The position numbers and the translations under genes are program-made. 46,007 nucleotides of DNA from Streptosporangium violaceochromogenes (GTDB taxonomy: Bacteria > Actinomycetota > Actinomycetes > Streptosporangiales > Streptosporangiaceae). This document shows positions 31,246 through 39,117 of this stretch, one piece after another. The stretch lies in NCBI RefSeq assembly GCF_014654615.1, contig NZ_BNBB01000039.1:1-46007 (forward strand), read 5' to 3'. How positions within the stretch are numbered: position 1 is the stretch's first letter; each line of letters begins with the position of its first letter. The notes beneath the pieces were generated by a model, which ran no database searches, had not been told where the DNA came from, and saw only the letters and a list, made by a program, of their open reading frames with translations.

Positions 31246-32828
31246 GCGAGGGACCTCATCAGGCGTCCGGTGAGAGAGTAGGTGGCGCCGATGCCACCCC
31301 AGATGATCAGGGTGAGGAAGGTGACCCGCGCGTCGAAGAGGGCGCTGACGATCGCGATGGCCGCGAAACGTTCCCCGATCGGGAAGACGATCATCTTGCG
31401 GAGCCAGTGGACGGCCCGGTTCCTGCCCGCCTTGGACCACATCTTCAGCAGGCCGCGGATCCCGCCGCTGCGGGCGATCTTCCGCTGCTCCAGGGCCGCG
31501 CGCAGGTCGGTGTCGGCGCTGACCGACAGGGGCATCGAGGGCAGCGGAGAGGGGGGCCTGCGCCGGTTGGCCGCGCCGAAGGAGAAGTCCAGCAGGTGGC
31601 GGATCGACTGGATGCCGAGCGCGACCAGAGCCAGGGTCCACACGTCGCCCACGCCGGAGACGACCGCGCCGGCCGCCAGCCCGGCGAAGACCACGTATTC
31701 CTTGAACCGGTCGAAGGTGGCGTCCAGCCAGGCCCCGAGCACGCCGAACCTGCGGGCGTAGCGCGCGACCTGCCCGTCGACGCAGTCGAACACGAACGCG
31801 AAGTAGATCAGCACACCGCCGGCGATCATCCCCGCCCGAGCGCCCGTGGCGAAGCACAGCGCCGCGGCGACGCCCAGGGCGATCGAGATCAGCGTGACCT
31901 GGTTGGGCGTGAGCCCGCGCCGGGCCGCCCAGCGGGCGATGAAGCGCGAGTAGGTGCTGACGAAGAAGGTGGTGAAGAAGCCGTCGGCGCCCTTGACCGC
32001 GTTGTTCAGCCGGGCCTTGTCCTCGTCGAACGCCGAGATGTCGGCCGTCGCCTGGGCGGCCTCCTCCTCGCTGTTCAGACGGCGGAAGAACAGGTCGCGC
32101 CGGCCCCGGATGCCGACCGAGACGCCGCGCCGTACCAGCCCGAGGACCAGAAGCTGGACCAGGTCGTCCTCGGGGCCGAACAGGTGGGCCATGCCGGCGA
32201 GCTCGCGGGCGGCCTCGGCCAGGGTGGCCGTGTGCTTGTGGTGCAGGTGCAGCGGGCCGAGCAGCACGGAGTTGGGGCGGGTGACCGCGTGGAAGGCGGA
32301 GCCCACCGAGATCACCCGGGACTTGCCGGCGCGCACCCGGACCGGCAGGTCCTCAAGCCGCCGGTCGCCGATCTCCGGCAGCGCCTCCTCGATGGGGACG
32401 TCGGGGACGATGGCGTCGCCGTTCTCGTCCTCCTCCCGGGGCTCCTTGACGATCAGCGCGAGCGCTCCGCGCTTCGACTTGGTGATCTGGTAGATCAGCT
32501 CGTCGTGGATCAGGGAGTTGGCGGGGAGGATGAGCAGGTTCTCCGTGGCCTGCCCGGCCGCGTCGGCGGCGTCGGCCAGGGCCCGCAGGTCGCCGGCCAG
32601 GTCGGAGGTCTCGGCGACCCTTCCGGGAAAGCCCCGGTAGGTCGCGGCGTCGCCCGAGCGGGCGATCGTCACCGGCGCGGGGTCGAGGGAGGCGAGCTGG
32701 CCGTGCAGCTTCCCGATCACTGTGGGGCAGCCGGGAATCGCGGGCAGGGTCAGCGCGGCGGGCGTCGCCGCCCGACCGGAGGCGGCATCGGGGCCGGGGG
32801 GTGAACCCAGCAGGACCACGCGGGGCAT
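31242..32828 (-). CDS. CDP-alcohol phosphotransferase with N-terminal nucleotidyltransferase-like region
   Basis: A 528-residue two-part enzyme. The C-terminal half holds the complete CDP-alcohol phosphotransferase signature at residues 348-373: Asp348, Asp351-Gly, Ala355-Arg, Gly365, Asp369 and the catalytic Asp373, among about six spans. Such enzymes join a CDP-activated lipid and an alcohol (or the reverse) at the membrane. Residues 1-270 form a soluble domain (VVLLGSPPGPD, LLILPANSLIHDELIYQ, VKEPREEDENGDAIV) that resembles a degenerate sugar-nucleotide transferase. The ATG at 32828 follows GAAAGGGTCC. In Streptosporangiales and Streptomyces this gene is conserved beside or fused to DUF5941. 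The product is unassigned; inositol-type phospholipid chemistry is one possibility. Confidence 0.85.
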   Translation of the reverse strand: MPRVVLLGSPPGPDAASGRAATPAALTLPAIPGCPTVIGKLHGQLASLDPAPVTIARSGDAATYRGFPGRVAETSDLAGDLRALADAADAAGQATENLLILPANSLIHDELIYQITKSKRGALALIVKEPREEDENGDAIVPDVPIEEALPEIGDRRLEDLPVRVRAGKSRVISVGSAFHAVTRPNSVLLGPLHLHHKHTATLAEAARELAGMAHLFGPEDDLVQLLVLGLVRRGVSVGIRGRRDLFFRRLNSEEEAAQATADISAFDEDKARLNNAVKGADGFFTTFFVSTYSRFIARWAARRGLTPNQVTLISIALGVAAALCFATGARAGMIAGGVLIYFAFVFDCVDGQVARYARRFGVLGAWLDATFDRFKEYVVFAGLAAGAVVSGVGDVWTLALVALGIQSIRHLLDFSFGAANRRRPPSPLPSMPLSVSADTDLRAALEQRKIARSGGIRGLLKMWSKAGRNRAVHWLRKMIVFPIGERFAAIAIVSALFDARVTFLTLIIWGGIGATYSLTGRLMRSLA

Positions 32829-32977
32829 TGGACCCTTTCATGCAGGAATGGGGTGAAACGTGGCGGAGGGAGGTCGCCAGGGGAAAAAGTTTAATGAGTT
32901 TTAGGCGAACAACATGCACCCGTGATCCATCCGTGCCCGTTGATCATGATTGAACCGCGCCAAACCCGTTCCCCCAC

Positions 32978-32992
32978 TACACTGACCCGGTG
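32978..32992 (+). promoter_or_regulatory. Leaderless promoter of recO (TACACT, six bases, GTG)
   Basis: TACACT at 32978-32983 lies six bases before GTG 32990, matching the arrangement at 23812. No ribosome-binding sequence is present, so the mRNA is probably leaderless. Confidence 0.6.
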
Positions 32993-33727
32993 AGCCTGTA
33001 CCGTGACGAGGGCGTCGTGCTACGAACCCACAAGCTGGGCGAGGCCGACCGCATCGTCACCGTCCTGACCAGGCGCACCGGCAAGATCCGGGGCGTCGCC
33101 AAGGGGGTCAGGCGCACGATGTCGCGCTTCGGGGCGAGGCTGGAGCCCTTCACCCACGTGGACCTCCAGCTCCACACCGGCCGCACCCTCGACGTCGTCA
33201 CCCAGGCCGAGACCATCCGCCCGTACGGCGAGGCGCTCGTGAGCGACTACCCCCGGTACACGGCGGGCACCGCGATGCTCGAAACCGCCGACCGGCTGGT
33301 CATGGCGGAGAAGGAGCCCGCGCTGCGGCAGTTCCTGCTGCTGATCGGGGGCCTGCGCACGCTCGGCGCCGGAGAGCACGAGCCCCGGCTGGTGCTCGAC
33401 GCCTACTTCCTGCGCTCGCTGGCCGTGGCCGGCTACGCCCCCGCGCTGGAGGCGTGCGCCCGGTGCAAGGCACCCTCGGTGCGGGCGTTCGCCATCGTGG
33501 CGGGCGGAGTGGTGTGCGGCGCCTGCCGCCCCGCGGGCGCCGCGGTACCCGCGGGGGAGACCATCACCTTGATGGCGGCGCTGCTCCGGGGCGACTGGCC
33601 CACCGCCGACGCCTCCGAAGGACGCCATCGCGCCGAGTGCAGCGGCCTGGTCGCCGCCTACCTCCAGTGGCACCTGGAGCACGGCATCCGTTCTCTCCGG
33701 CACGTAGAAAGGGAACCCGCCACGTGA
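32990..33727 (+). CDS. recO: DNA repair protein RecO
   Basis: A 245-residue recombination mediator that binds SSB and RecR and loads RecA onto gapped DNA. The N-terminal OB fold starts MSLYRDEGVVLRTHKLGEADRIVTVLTRRTGKIRGVAKGVRR. A zinc site follows: Cys156-x2-Cys159 (CARCK) and Cys176-x2-Cys179 (CGACR). Length is typical. The start is leaderless. The stop overlaps the uppS GTG by four bases, the standard actinobacterial recO-uppS pair. Confidence 0.96.
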   Translation: MSLYRDEGVVLRTHKLGEADRIVTVLTRRTGKIRGVAKGVRRTMSRFGARLEPFTHVDLQLHTGRTLDVVTQAETIRPYGEALVSDYPRYTAGTAMLETADRLVMAEKEPALRQFLLLIGGLRTLGAGEHEPRLVLDAYFLRSLAVAGYAPALEACARCKAPSVRAFAIVAGGVVCGACRPAGAAVPAGETITLMAALLRGDWPTADASEGRHRAECSGLVAAYLQWHLEHGIRSLRHVEREPAT

Positions 33728-34503
33728 ACGTCCGTCCCCCGGCACCACACCCGTCCGGGGCAACCCCTCCTCCCATCCCCCGCGGCCTCGTGCCCCGGCA
33801 CGTGGCGATCGTGATGGACGGCAACGGCAGATGGGCCAAGGAACGCGGCCTGCCGCGCACCGAGGGGCACAAGGCGGGGGAGGCATCGCTCTTCGACGTG
33901 ATCGAGGGCGCGATCGAGCTGGGCGTCCCCTACCTTTCGGCCTACGCCTTCTCCACCGAGAACTGGAAGCGCTCCCCGGACGAGGTGCGCTTCCTGATGG
34001 GCTTCAACCGCGACGTCATCCGCCGCCGCAGGGACGAACTGCACGCGATGGGGGTGCGGGTCCGCTGGGCCGGCCGTCCCGGGCGGCTGTGGAAGAGCGT
34101 CATCCAGGAGTTGCGGGACGCCGAGCGGATGACCGAGGGCAACTCCACCCTGACCCTGCAGTTCTGCGTCAACTACGGAGGCCGGGCCGAGATCGTGGAC
34201 GCGGCGCTGCGCCTGGCCCAGGACATCGCCGACGGGAGGGTCAGGCCGGGCCGGGTGCGGGAGGAGACCTTCGCCCGGTATCTCGACGAGCCGGAGATAC
34301 CCGACGTCGATCTCTTCCTGCGCTCCTCGGGGGAACAGCGCACCTCCAACTTCCTGATCTGGCAGTCGGCCTACGCCGAGATGGTCTTCCTCAACCGCCT
34401 GTGGCCCGACTTCGACCGCCGCGACCTGTGGGAGGCCTGCGAGGTCTACGCCAGGCGCGACAGGCGGTACGGCGGGGCCGTACCGAACGCGGTGCCGAGG
34501 TAA
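33724..34503 (+). CDS. uppS: Isoprenyl transferase (cis-prenyltransferase, UPP synthase-like)
   Basis: A 259-residue cis-prenyltransferase that extends allylic diphosphates with isopentenyl diphosphate to make the polyprenyl carrier lipid of cell-wall synthesis. The diphosphate-binding loop is HVAIVMDGNGRWAKERG with catalytic Asp32 and Asn34. Further signatures: GHKAGEASLFDVIEGAIELGVPYLSAYAFSTENWKRSPDEV and the C-terminal DLFLRSSGEQRTSNFLIWQSAYAEMVF. The first 20 residues are a proline-rich extension. The GTG at 33724 overlaps recO's stop. In mycobacteria a similar gene makes decaprenyl diphosphate, so chain length here is uncertain. Confidence 0.95.
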   Translation: MNVRPPAPHPSGATPPPIPRGLVPRHVAIVMDGNGRWAKERGLPRTEGHKAGEASLFDVIEGAIELGVPYLSAYAFSTENWKRSPDEVRFLMGFNRDVIRRRRDELHAMGVRVRWAGRPGRLWKSVIQELRDAERMTEGNSTLTLQFCVNYGGRAEIVDAALRLAQDIADGRVRPGRVREETFARYLDEPEIPDVDLFLRSSGEQRTSNFLIWQSAYAEMVFLNRLWPDFDRRDLWEACEVYARRDRRYGGAVPNAVPR

Positions 34504-34534
34504 CGGTGCCGAGGTGAGAGCCTCGCCGCGCGGC

Positions 34535-34565
34535 CCGGCGGGGTGCCCGCGGGGCGCCCCGCCGG
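34535..34565. terminator. Hairpin between convergent uppS and CGNR genes
   Basis: CCGGCGGGG (34535-34543) pairs with CCCCGCCGG (34557-34565) in the 89-base gap between the uppS stop and the CGNR stop, so it can terminate both. Confidence 0.55.
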
Positions 34566-34592
34566 CGCGGGTGACCGCCCCCTTCCCACCCC

Positions 34593-35141
34593 TCAGGCGC
34601 GGCGGCGGGCCCGGTAGGCGGCGACGTGCATCCGGTTCCCGCAGGTGCGGCTGTCGCAGTACACCCGGGAGCGGTTGCGCGACTCGTCCACGAAGAAGTT
34701 TCCGCAGTCGGGGGCCGAGCAGGTGCGCAGGCGCTCCCACTCGCCCTCGACGAGCAGATGGGCCAGCGCGACGCCCAGGTCGGCCGACAGGTGCTCGGCG
34801 AGCGAGGCTCCCGGCGCGAAATAGTGGATGTGCACCGGGTGCCCGTCGTGCTCGGTCAGCCGGGGGGTGATGCGAGACTCGCTGAGCAGCGTGTTCAGCC
34901 GGATGACCGCCGTGACCTTGTCGGGGGCGGCGAAGACCTTGATGAACGCCTCGCGCAGGGCGCGGACCCGGGACAGGTCGGTGGCGTCGAGTCTGCCGAC
35001 GCCGCTCACCTCGTGACGTTTCACGAACTCGCCGAGCCCCTCCAGGTCGGTCAGCCCGTCGGGGCCTCCGGTGGAGGGGGAGGTGTTGACCAGGTCGACC
35101 ACGGTCGCAAGTGAGTGCACCATGTCATGTCCGAATGGCAT
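34593..35141 (-). CDS. CGNR zinc-finger protein (ABATE domain)
   Basis: A 182-residue putative regulator. The N-terminal ABATE-type domain (VVDLVNTSPS, later LREAFIKVF) is followed by the C-terminal CGNR zinc finger: Cys141, Cys146, Cys162 and Cys167, with CGNR itself at 167-170 (CSAPDCGNFFVDESRNRSRVYC, then TCGNR). The ATG at 35141 follows CTGGAGTCAAC. The family is thought to bind DNA in actinobacteria and is often a stress-linked regulator; targets are unknown. It converges on uppS. Confidence 0.9.
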   Translation of the reverse strand: MPFGHDMVHSLATVVDLVNTSPSTGGPDGLTDLEGLGEFVKRHEVSGVGRLDATDLSRVRALREAFIKVFAAPDKVTAVIRLNTLLSESRITPRLTEHDGHPVHIHYFAPGASLAEHLSADLGVALAHLLVEGEWERLRTCSAPDCGNFFVDESRNRSRVYCDSRTCGNRMHVAAYRARRRA

Positions 35142-35293
35142 GTTGACTCCAGTTGAAGGTGATGTCGGCGTGGGAGCACATACGGAGGCTCGCCGTCACG
35201 GAAGATTATCCCTCTCGTGCGGTCGCGGTGGGTTTTTCGCGGTCGTACGCCCCGGTGCCGCTCATCCGGTTTCCTCTCCCGGAGCGCCGCCGT

Positions 35294-35383
35294 GGGCCGT
35301 CGCGGGGCCGGGGACGTGGGACGCGAGGGCCGTCCGGCGGCGGGTGACGGGGAGAGACGGGGCCGTCGCGGGGCGGGGGACGT
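35294..35383. repeat. Two 24-bp direct repeats, 66 bp apart
   Basis: The units at 35294-35317 and 35360-35383 begin GGGCCGTCGCGGGGC and end GGGGACGT, differing at one position. They lie in noncoding DNA between the CGNR and zur genes. They may be a local duplication remnant. Confidence 0.7.
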
Positions 35384-35428
35384 CGAGGAGCCGGGGCGGG
35401 GCGGCCGTGGCCGCCGGATGATCGCCGG

Positions 35429-35453
35429 GGCCCGGACGGGGCGGGTCCGGGCC
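35429..35453. terminator. Terminator of the znu-zur operon
   Basis: GGCCCGGAC (35429-35437) and GTCCGGGCC (35445-35453) form a perfect 9-bp stem with a seven-base loop, starting 11 bases beyond the zur stop in the leftward direction. Confidence 0.6.
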
Positions 35454-35464
35454 GGAGGCCGCCT

Positions 35465-35920
35465 TTACCCCGAGGCCCGGCTGCTGCTCCCGGAGAGCTT
35501 GGAGGACGCTCCGGACGCGGGGGCCTGGGCGGGGTCGGGGCAGGGGACGGCCGAGCAGGGGGCGCAGGTTCCGAAGACCTCGACCGTGTGGGTGATCTCG
35601 GTGAAGCCGTGCTCGGAACCGACGGCCTCGGCCCAGCGCTCCACCGCCGGGCCCGCCACCTCGATGGTCCGGCCGCAGCGGCGGCAGACCAGGTGGTGAT
35701 GGTGGTCGGCGCTGGTGCAGGCGCGGTAGACCGACTCTCCCTCGTCGGTCCTGAGCATGTCGACGTGACCACTGTCGGCGAGGGCCTGGAGCGCCCTGTA
35801 GACGGTGGTCAGGCCGATTTTGGCCCCTTCCGCGCGCATCTCGGCATAGACGTCCTGCGCACTGCGAAAGCCTTCGCTGTGGCGGAGAACGTCGTGGACG
35901 GCATCGCGTCTGTTGCTCAT
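35465..35920 (-). CDS. zur: Zinc uptake regulator Zur (Fur family)
   Basis: A 151-residue Fur-family repressor that binds DNA when loaded with zinc. The winged helix covers residues about 1-75 (VLRHSEGFRSAQDVYAEMRAEGAKIGLTTVYRALQALADSG). Metal sites include the His run 73-76 (ADHHHHLVCRRCG), Cys79-x2-Cys82 and Cys119-x2-Cys122 (CAPC). The last 28 residues are a Pro/Ala/Ser-rich tail. The ATG at 35920 overlaps the znuB stop by four bases, so Zur is made as the last gene of the operon it should repress. The family call as Zur rather than Fur rests on this operon and the Zur box at 38543. Confidence 0.92.
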   Translation of the reverse strand: MSNRRDAVHDVLRHSEGFRSAQDVYAEMRAEGAKIGLTTVYRALQALADSGHVDMLRTDEGESVYRACTSADHHHHLVCRRCGRTIEVAGPAVERWAEAVGSEHGFTEITHTVEVFGTCAPCSAVPCPDPAQAPASGASSKLSGSSSRASG

Positions 35921-36750
35921 GGAATGGACTCCTGTGGTCGGCTCCGGCGTACGAATCTACCGAGCCCGAGGGCCAGGACGAACCCTCCGAGCGCTACGAC
36001 CACAATGATGGCACCCGGCGGCACCTTGACGTAAAACGACGAGCCGAGTCCGCCGACCGTGGCGATCACCCCGAAGAGCATGGAGAGCAGCATCGTGCCG
36101 CGAAAACTCCGGGCGAGCTGCTGACCGGTCGCCACCGGCACCACCATCAGCGCGCTGACCAGCAGGAGCCCCACCACCCGCATGGCGATCACCACGGTCA
36201 GCGCCGCGGTGACGGCGATGAGCAGGCTCAGAAAGCGCACCGGGAGGCCGGCCGCCCTGGCGACCTCCTCGTCCTGGCAGAGCACGTACAGCTCGCGCCC
36301 GAAGAGGATCACCACGCCCAGCACCGCCACCGCCAGCAGGGCGATCACCCACACGTCCTCGACGCTGACGCTGCTGATCGAGCCGAACAGGTAGGACATC
36401 AGCGTGGAGTTGCTGCCGCCGGGGGCGAGCGAGATGAGCAGCACGCCCCCGGCGATGCCGCCGTAGAACAGCAGGGCGAGCGCCACGTCGCCGCTGGTCC
36501 TGCCGCGCTCACGCACCAGCTCGATGGCCACCGCGCCCAGCGCCGCGACCACCACGGCGGTCAGCACCGGGGTGGTGCCGGTCAGGAAGCCGAGCGCCAC
36601 GCCGGTCAGCGCGACGTGGCCGATGCCGTCGCCCAGCAGGGCCAGGCGGCGCTGCACCATGAAGGTGCCGATGGCGGGGGCGGCCAGGCCGACCAGCAGC
36701 GCCGCGATCAGTGCTCGCTGCATGAAGCCGAACTGCACAAGCTCGATCAC
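35917..36750 (-). CDS. znuB: Zinc ABC transporter permease ZnuB
   Basis: A 277-residue inner-membrane permease of the ZnuB/MntB class with about eight spans. The family start is FMQRALIAALLVGLAAPAIGTFMVQRRLALLGDGIGHVALTGVALG, and the second half has LLVSALMVVPVATGQQLARSF, the usual coupling region. It starts at ATG 36750, overlapping znuC by four bases, and ends overlapping zur by four bases. It forms the channel for zinc imported by ZnuA and driven by ZnuC. Confidence 0.93.
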   Translation of the reverse strand: MIELVQFGFMQRALIAALLVGLAAPAIGTFMVQRRLALLGDGIGHVALTGVALGFLTGTTPVLTAVVVAALGAVAIELVRERGRTSGDVALALLFYGGIAGGVLLISLAPGGSNSTLMSYLFGSISSVSVEDVWVIALLAVAVLGVVILFGRELYVLCQDEEVARAAGLPVRFLSLLIAVTAALTVVIAMRVVGLLLVSALMVVPVATGQQLARSFRGTMLLSMLFGVIATVGGLGSSFYVKVPPGAIIVVVALGGFVLALGLGRFVRRSRPQESIP

Positions 36751-37535
36751 GGTGTGGGTCTCCAGTCAAGCGGGCTCAGCGGGCTCAGCGGCTTCTCGTC
36801 GGCGTGCGGGTGCACGTGGTCGTGGCCGGGCAGCGCGTGCGTGCCGACCGCGGGGGGAGGCGGGCCGTCGTGGCAGACGAACCCGTCCCTGAGGACCACC
36901 GCGCGCGTGACCAGCGGCTCCAGCGGGCCGAGCTCGTGGGCGACCAGCAGGACGGTCTTCCCCCGCTCGACGAGCCCGGCCAGGGTGTCGGCGAGGAGGC
37001 GCTGGCTCGCGGCGTCGACCCCGGCGGTGGGCTCGTCCATGACGAAGGTGTCGGGCTCCCCGGCGAGGGCGCGGGCGATCAGCACCCGCTGCTGCTGGCC
37101 GCCGGACAGGGCTTGGACCGGGTCGCCGGCCCGGTGGGCCAGGCCGACCGCCGTGAGGGCCCGGGCGGTCGCCGCGCGGTCGGCGGCGCCGGCCGGGCGG
37201 AGCCGCCGCTGCCGGGAGATCCTGCCGGAGGCGACGACCTCGCGGATGGTGGTCGGCACGCCGCCGCCCACCGAGAGCCGCTGGGGCACGTAGCCGATCC
37301 GCCACCACTGGCGGAAGCGGGCGGGCGGCGTGCCGTACAGCAGGGTCGTGCCGGCGGACATCGGCGTCAGGCCGAGCAGGGCGCGGATAAGGGTGGATTT
37401 GCCCGATCCGTTCGCGCCCAGTACGGTCACCACCTCACCGGGCCGGATCGTCAGGTCGATGCCGCGCAGCACCGGGCGGCGGTCGAGGTTGACCTGACCG
37501 CCGCTCATGGTGAAAACGGCTTGGTTGGATGTCAC
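36747..37535 (-). CDS. znuC: Zinc ABC transporter ATP-binding protein ZnuC
   Basis: A 262-residue ABC ATPase. Walker A is GANGSGKST (residues about 40-48), the Q-loop YVPQRL, the signature LSGGQQQRV, Walker B FVMDEPTAGVD, and the switch His lies in LVAHEL. The C-terminal tail is His-rich (HALPGHDHVHPHADE), a feature common in zinc transporters and a possible zinc sensor. The GTG at 37535 lies 24 bases after the znuA stop. It pairs with ZnuB and ZnuA. Confidence 0.94.
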   Translation of the reverse strand: MTSNQAVFTMSGGQVNLDRRPVLRGIDLTIRPGEVVTVLGANGSGKSTLIRALLGLTPMSAGTTLLYGTPPARFRQWWRIGYVPQRLSVGGGVPTTIREVVASGRISRQRRLRPAGAADRAATARALTAVGLAHRAGDPVQALSGGQQQRVLIARALAGEPDTFVMDEPTAGVDAASQRLLADTLAGLVERGKTVLLVAHELGPLEPLVTRAVVLRDGFVCHDGPPPPAVGTHALPGHDHVHPHADEKPLSPLSPLDWRPTP

Positions 37536-37559
37536 GTGTCGCCTTTACGAACAGCGGGT

Positions 37560-38522
37560 TTACGAGCAGCTGAGCGCCGCCTGGAGCGTGGTGAGGTTCC
37601 GGCGCATGGCGGAGAGGTAGTCACCGTCGGCCGGACGGCTCTCGACCGGGTCCAGGACCGCGATCTTCGCGCCGACCTCGCCGGCGAGAACCTCGGCGAC
37701 CTTCGGGCTGACGAGGGTCTCGGTGAAAATCGTAGTCACTTTCTCCTGTTTGGCCACTTTCGCCACTTCGGCGAGGCGGGCGGGAGAGGGTTCGGCATCC
37801 GGGTCGATGCCGCTGATCCCGATCTGGCGGAGTCTGTAGCGCTCGGCGAGATAGTCGAACGCGGTGTGGCTGGTGACGATCGCCCTTGACGCGCAGGTGT
37901 CCAGACCCCGGGCCAGCTCGCCGTCCAGCGCCGTGAGCTCGGCCGCGGTCGCGGCGGCGCGGTCCCGGTAGGCCTGGGCGTGAGCGGGGTCGGCGGCGGC
38001 GAGCCTGTCGCCGAGGCCGGTGGCCACCGCCGCCAGGCGGGAGGGGTCGAGCCAGACGTGCGGGTCGCGGCCGGCCCCCCGCTCCTCCTTTCCGGCGTAC
38101 CCCTGCTCGCCCGCCTGCCCGGCGGAGGCCGCGAGGGGTTTGACCCGGTCGGCGGCGTCGAAGCGCCGGTCGGCGGCGTGCTGTTCGACCGCCTCGTCCA
38201 CGGCCGGCTGCACCCCCTTGATGTAGACGACGAGCCTGGTCTGCTCCAGCTCGGCGATCTGCGGGGGAGTCAGCTCCAGATCGTGCGGCTCGACACCCGG
38301 CTTGGTCAGGCCGGTGACGGTGACGTCGGGGCCGCCGACCCGCTCGGCCAGCCACTGGAGCGGATAGATGGCCGCGGTGACGCCGGTCGTCCCTCCCGGT
38401 GAGTCGCCCGCCCCGGGGGAACCGGTGGTCCCGCGGCTACAGGCGGTGACGGCGAGAGCCGTCGTCAGGGCGAGCAGACCCGCTACACGTGTGCCGGTAC
38501 GACGGGAGGAATCGGACATCAT
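37560..38522 (-). CDS. znuA: Zinc ABC transporter substrate-binding lipoprotein ZnuA
   Basis: A 320-residue cluster A-I binding protein. It starts with a lipoprotein signal (MMSDSSRRTGTRVAGLLALTTA, then LAVTAC; the lipidated Cys is residue 28). Metal-ligand regions follow: LTKPGVEPHDLELTP (His), RDPHVWLDP (His), SHTAFDYLAERYRL (His), and IFTETLVSPKV (Glu). The His/Asp-rich loop typical of ZnuA is reduced to a Glu/Gly stretch (EQGYAGKEERGAGRD). The ATG at 38522 (or 38519) lies 20 bases after a Zur box, so transcription should be switched on by zinc shortage. It is the first gene of znuA-znuC-znuB-zur. Confidence 0.93.
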   Translation of the reverse strand: MMSDSSRRTGTRVAGLLALTTALAVTACSRGTTGSPGAGDSPGGTTGVTAAIYPLQWLAERVGGPDVTVTGLTKPGVEPHDLELTPPQIAELEQTRLVVYIKGVQPAVDEAVEQHAADRRFDAADRVKPLAASAGQAGEQGYAGKEERGAGRDPHVWLDPSRLAAVATGLGDRLAAADPAHAQAYRDRAAATAAELTALDGELARGLDTCASRAIVTSHTAFDYLAERYRLRQIGISGIDPDAEPSPARLAEVAKVAKQEKVTTIFTETLVSPKVAEVLAGEVGAKIAVLDPVESRPADGDYLSAMRRNLTTLQAALSCS

Positions 38523-38542
38523 GGGACCAGTATGCATGCGAA

Positions 38543-38557
38543 TGAAAATGATTGTCA
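38543..38557. promoter_or_regulatory. Zur box upstream of znuA
   Basis: TGAAAATGATTGTCA is a near-perfect dyad matching the actinobacterial Zur consensus (TGAAAATNATTTTCA type). It sits 20 bases before the znuA ATG, where bound Zur would block transcription, and just past the DUF6703 stop. Confidence 0.85.
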
Positions 38558-38565
38558 AAATCGCC

Positions 38566-38955
38566 TTAGAACGCTCCGAACCGGTCGGCGACGAGCAGGA
38601 GCAGGAAGGTGAGGAGGGTGACACGCAGGACGCGGCCCCCGACGCCGAGCGAGGGCCACGACATGTAGGCCAGCCAGCAGACGAATCCGATCACCGGCAG
38701 CACCGCGAGGCCGCCCCAGAAGGACGGTACGGCGAAGCCTGCCAGGAGGAGGATCACCAGCGCCACCGGAACGATCCATCGGGGCAGCCCGAACAGGAAG
38801 ACGAGAGGCGCCGCGCTGCGCCGTTCGACCCTCCGCCGCAGGCCGTCCGCGCCCGGTGTGAAGAACTGCTCCCCCCGGGGAAGCGGGCGCCCGGAACGCC
38901 GTGGGCGGCGCCGGGCCGGTGGATGCGCGGGACGTTCACGGCGTTTGTCGGCCAC
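38566..38955 (-). CDS. DUF6703-type small membrane protein
   Basis: A 129-residue membrane protein with a basic, Arg/Pro-rich first half (residues 1-50) and three hydrophobic spans in the second half (PRWIVPVALVILLLAGFAV, GGLAVLPVIGFVCWLAYMSW, VLRVTLLTFLLLLVADRF). It belongs to an actinobacterial family of unknown function found beside the znu genes. The stop is 44 bases before the znuA ATG, so the Zur box lies between them; read-through from this gene could also feed znuA. Confidence 0.75.
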   Translation of the reverse strand: MADKRRERPAHPPARRRPRRSGRPLPRGEQFFTPGADGLRRRVERRSAAPLVFLFGLPRWIVPVALVILLLAGFAVPSFWGGLAVLPVIGFVCWLAYMSWPSLGVGGRVLRVTLLTFLLLLVADRFGAF

Positions 38956-39117
38956 GGCCAGAGCCTAACCCCGCACCCCCCCAAAGAACATGTCCCCGCG
39001 CCCGCCGATTGACGCGCGCCGTGCCGGGGCGCGGCGGGCGCGAAGGAGCGCGGCGGCGCGAAGGGCGTGCGGCGGAGGGGGTGCGGGGGCGGGCGGGGGC
39101 TCTGGCATGCTGGGCGG

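Larger units (their letters stand above)
35142..35464. other. Gene-free gap upstream of CGNR and downstream of zur
   Basis: This 323-base stretch holds no supportable gene. It contains two near-identical 24-base direct repeats (35294-35317 and 35360-35383), a GCGGCC/GGCCGC dyad at 35401-35414, and the zur terminator hairpin at 35429-35453. The CGNR promoter should lie at the left end. Confidence 0.5.
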
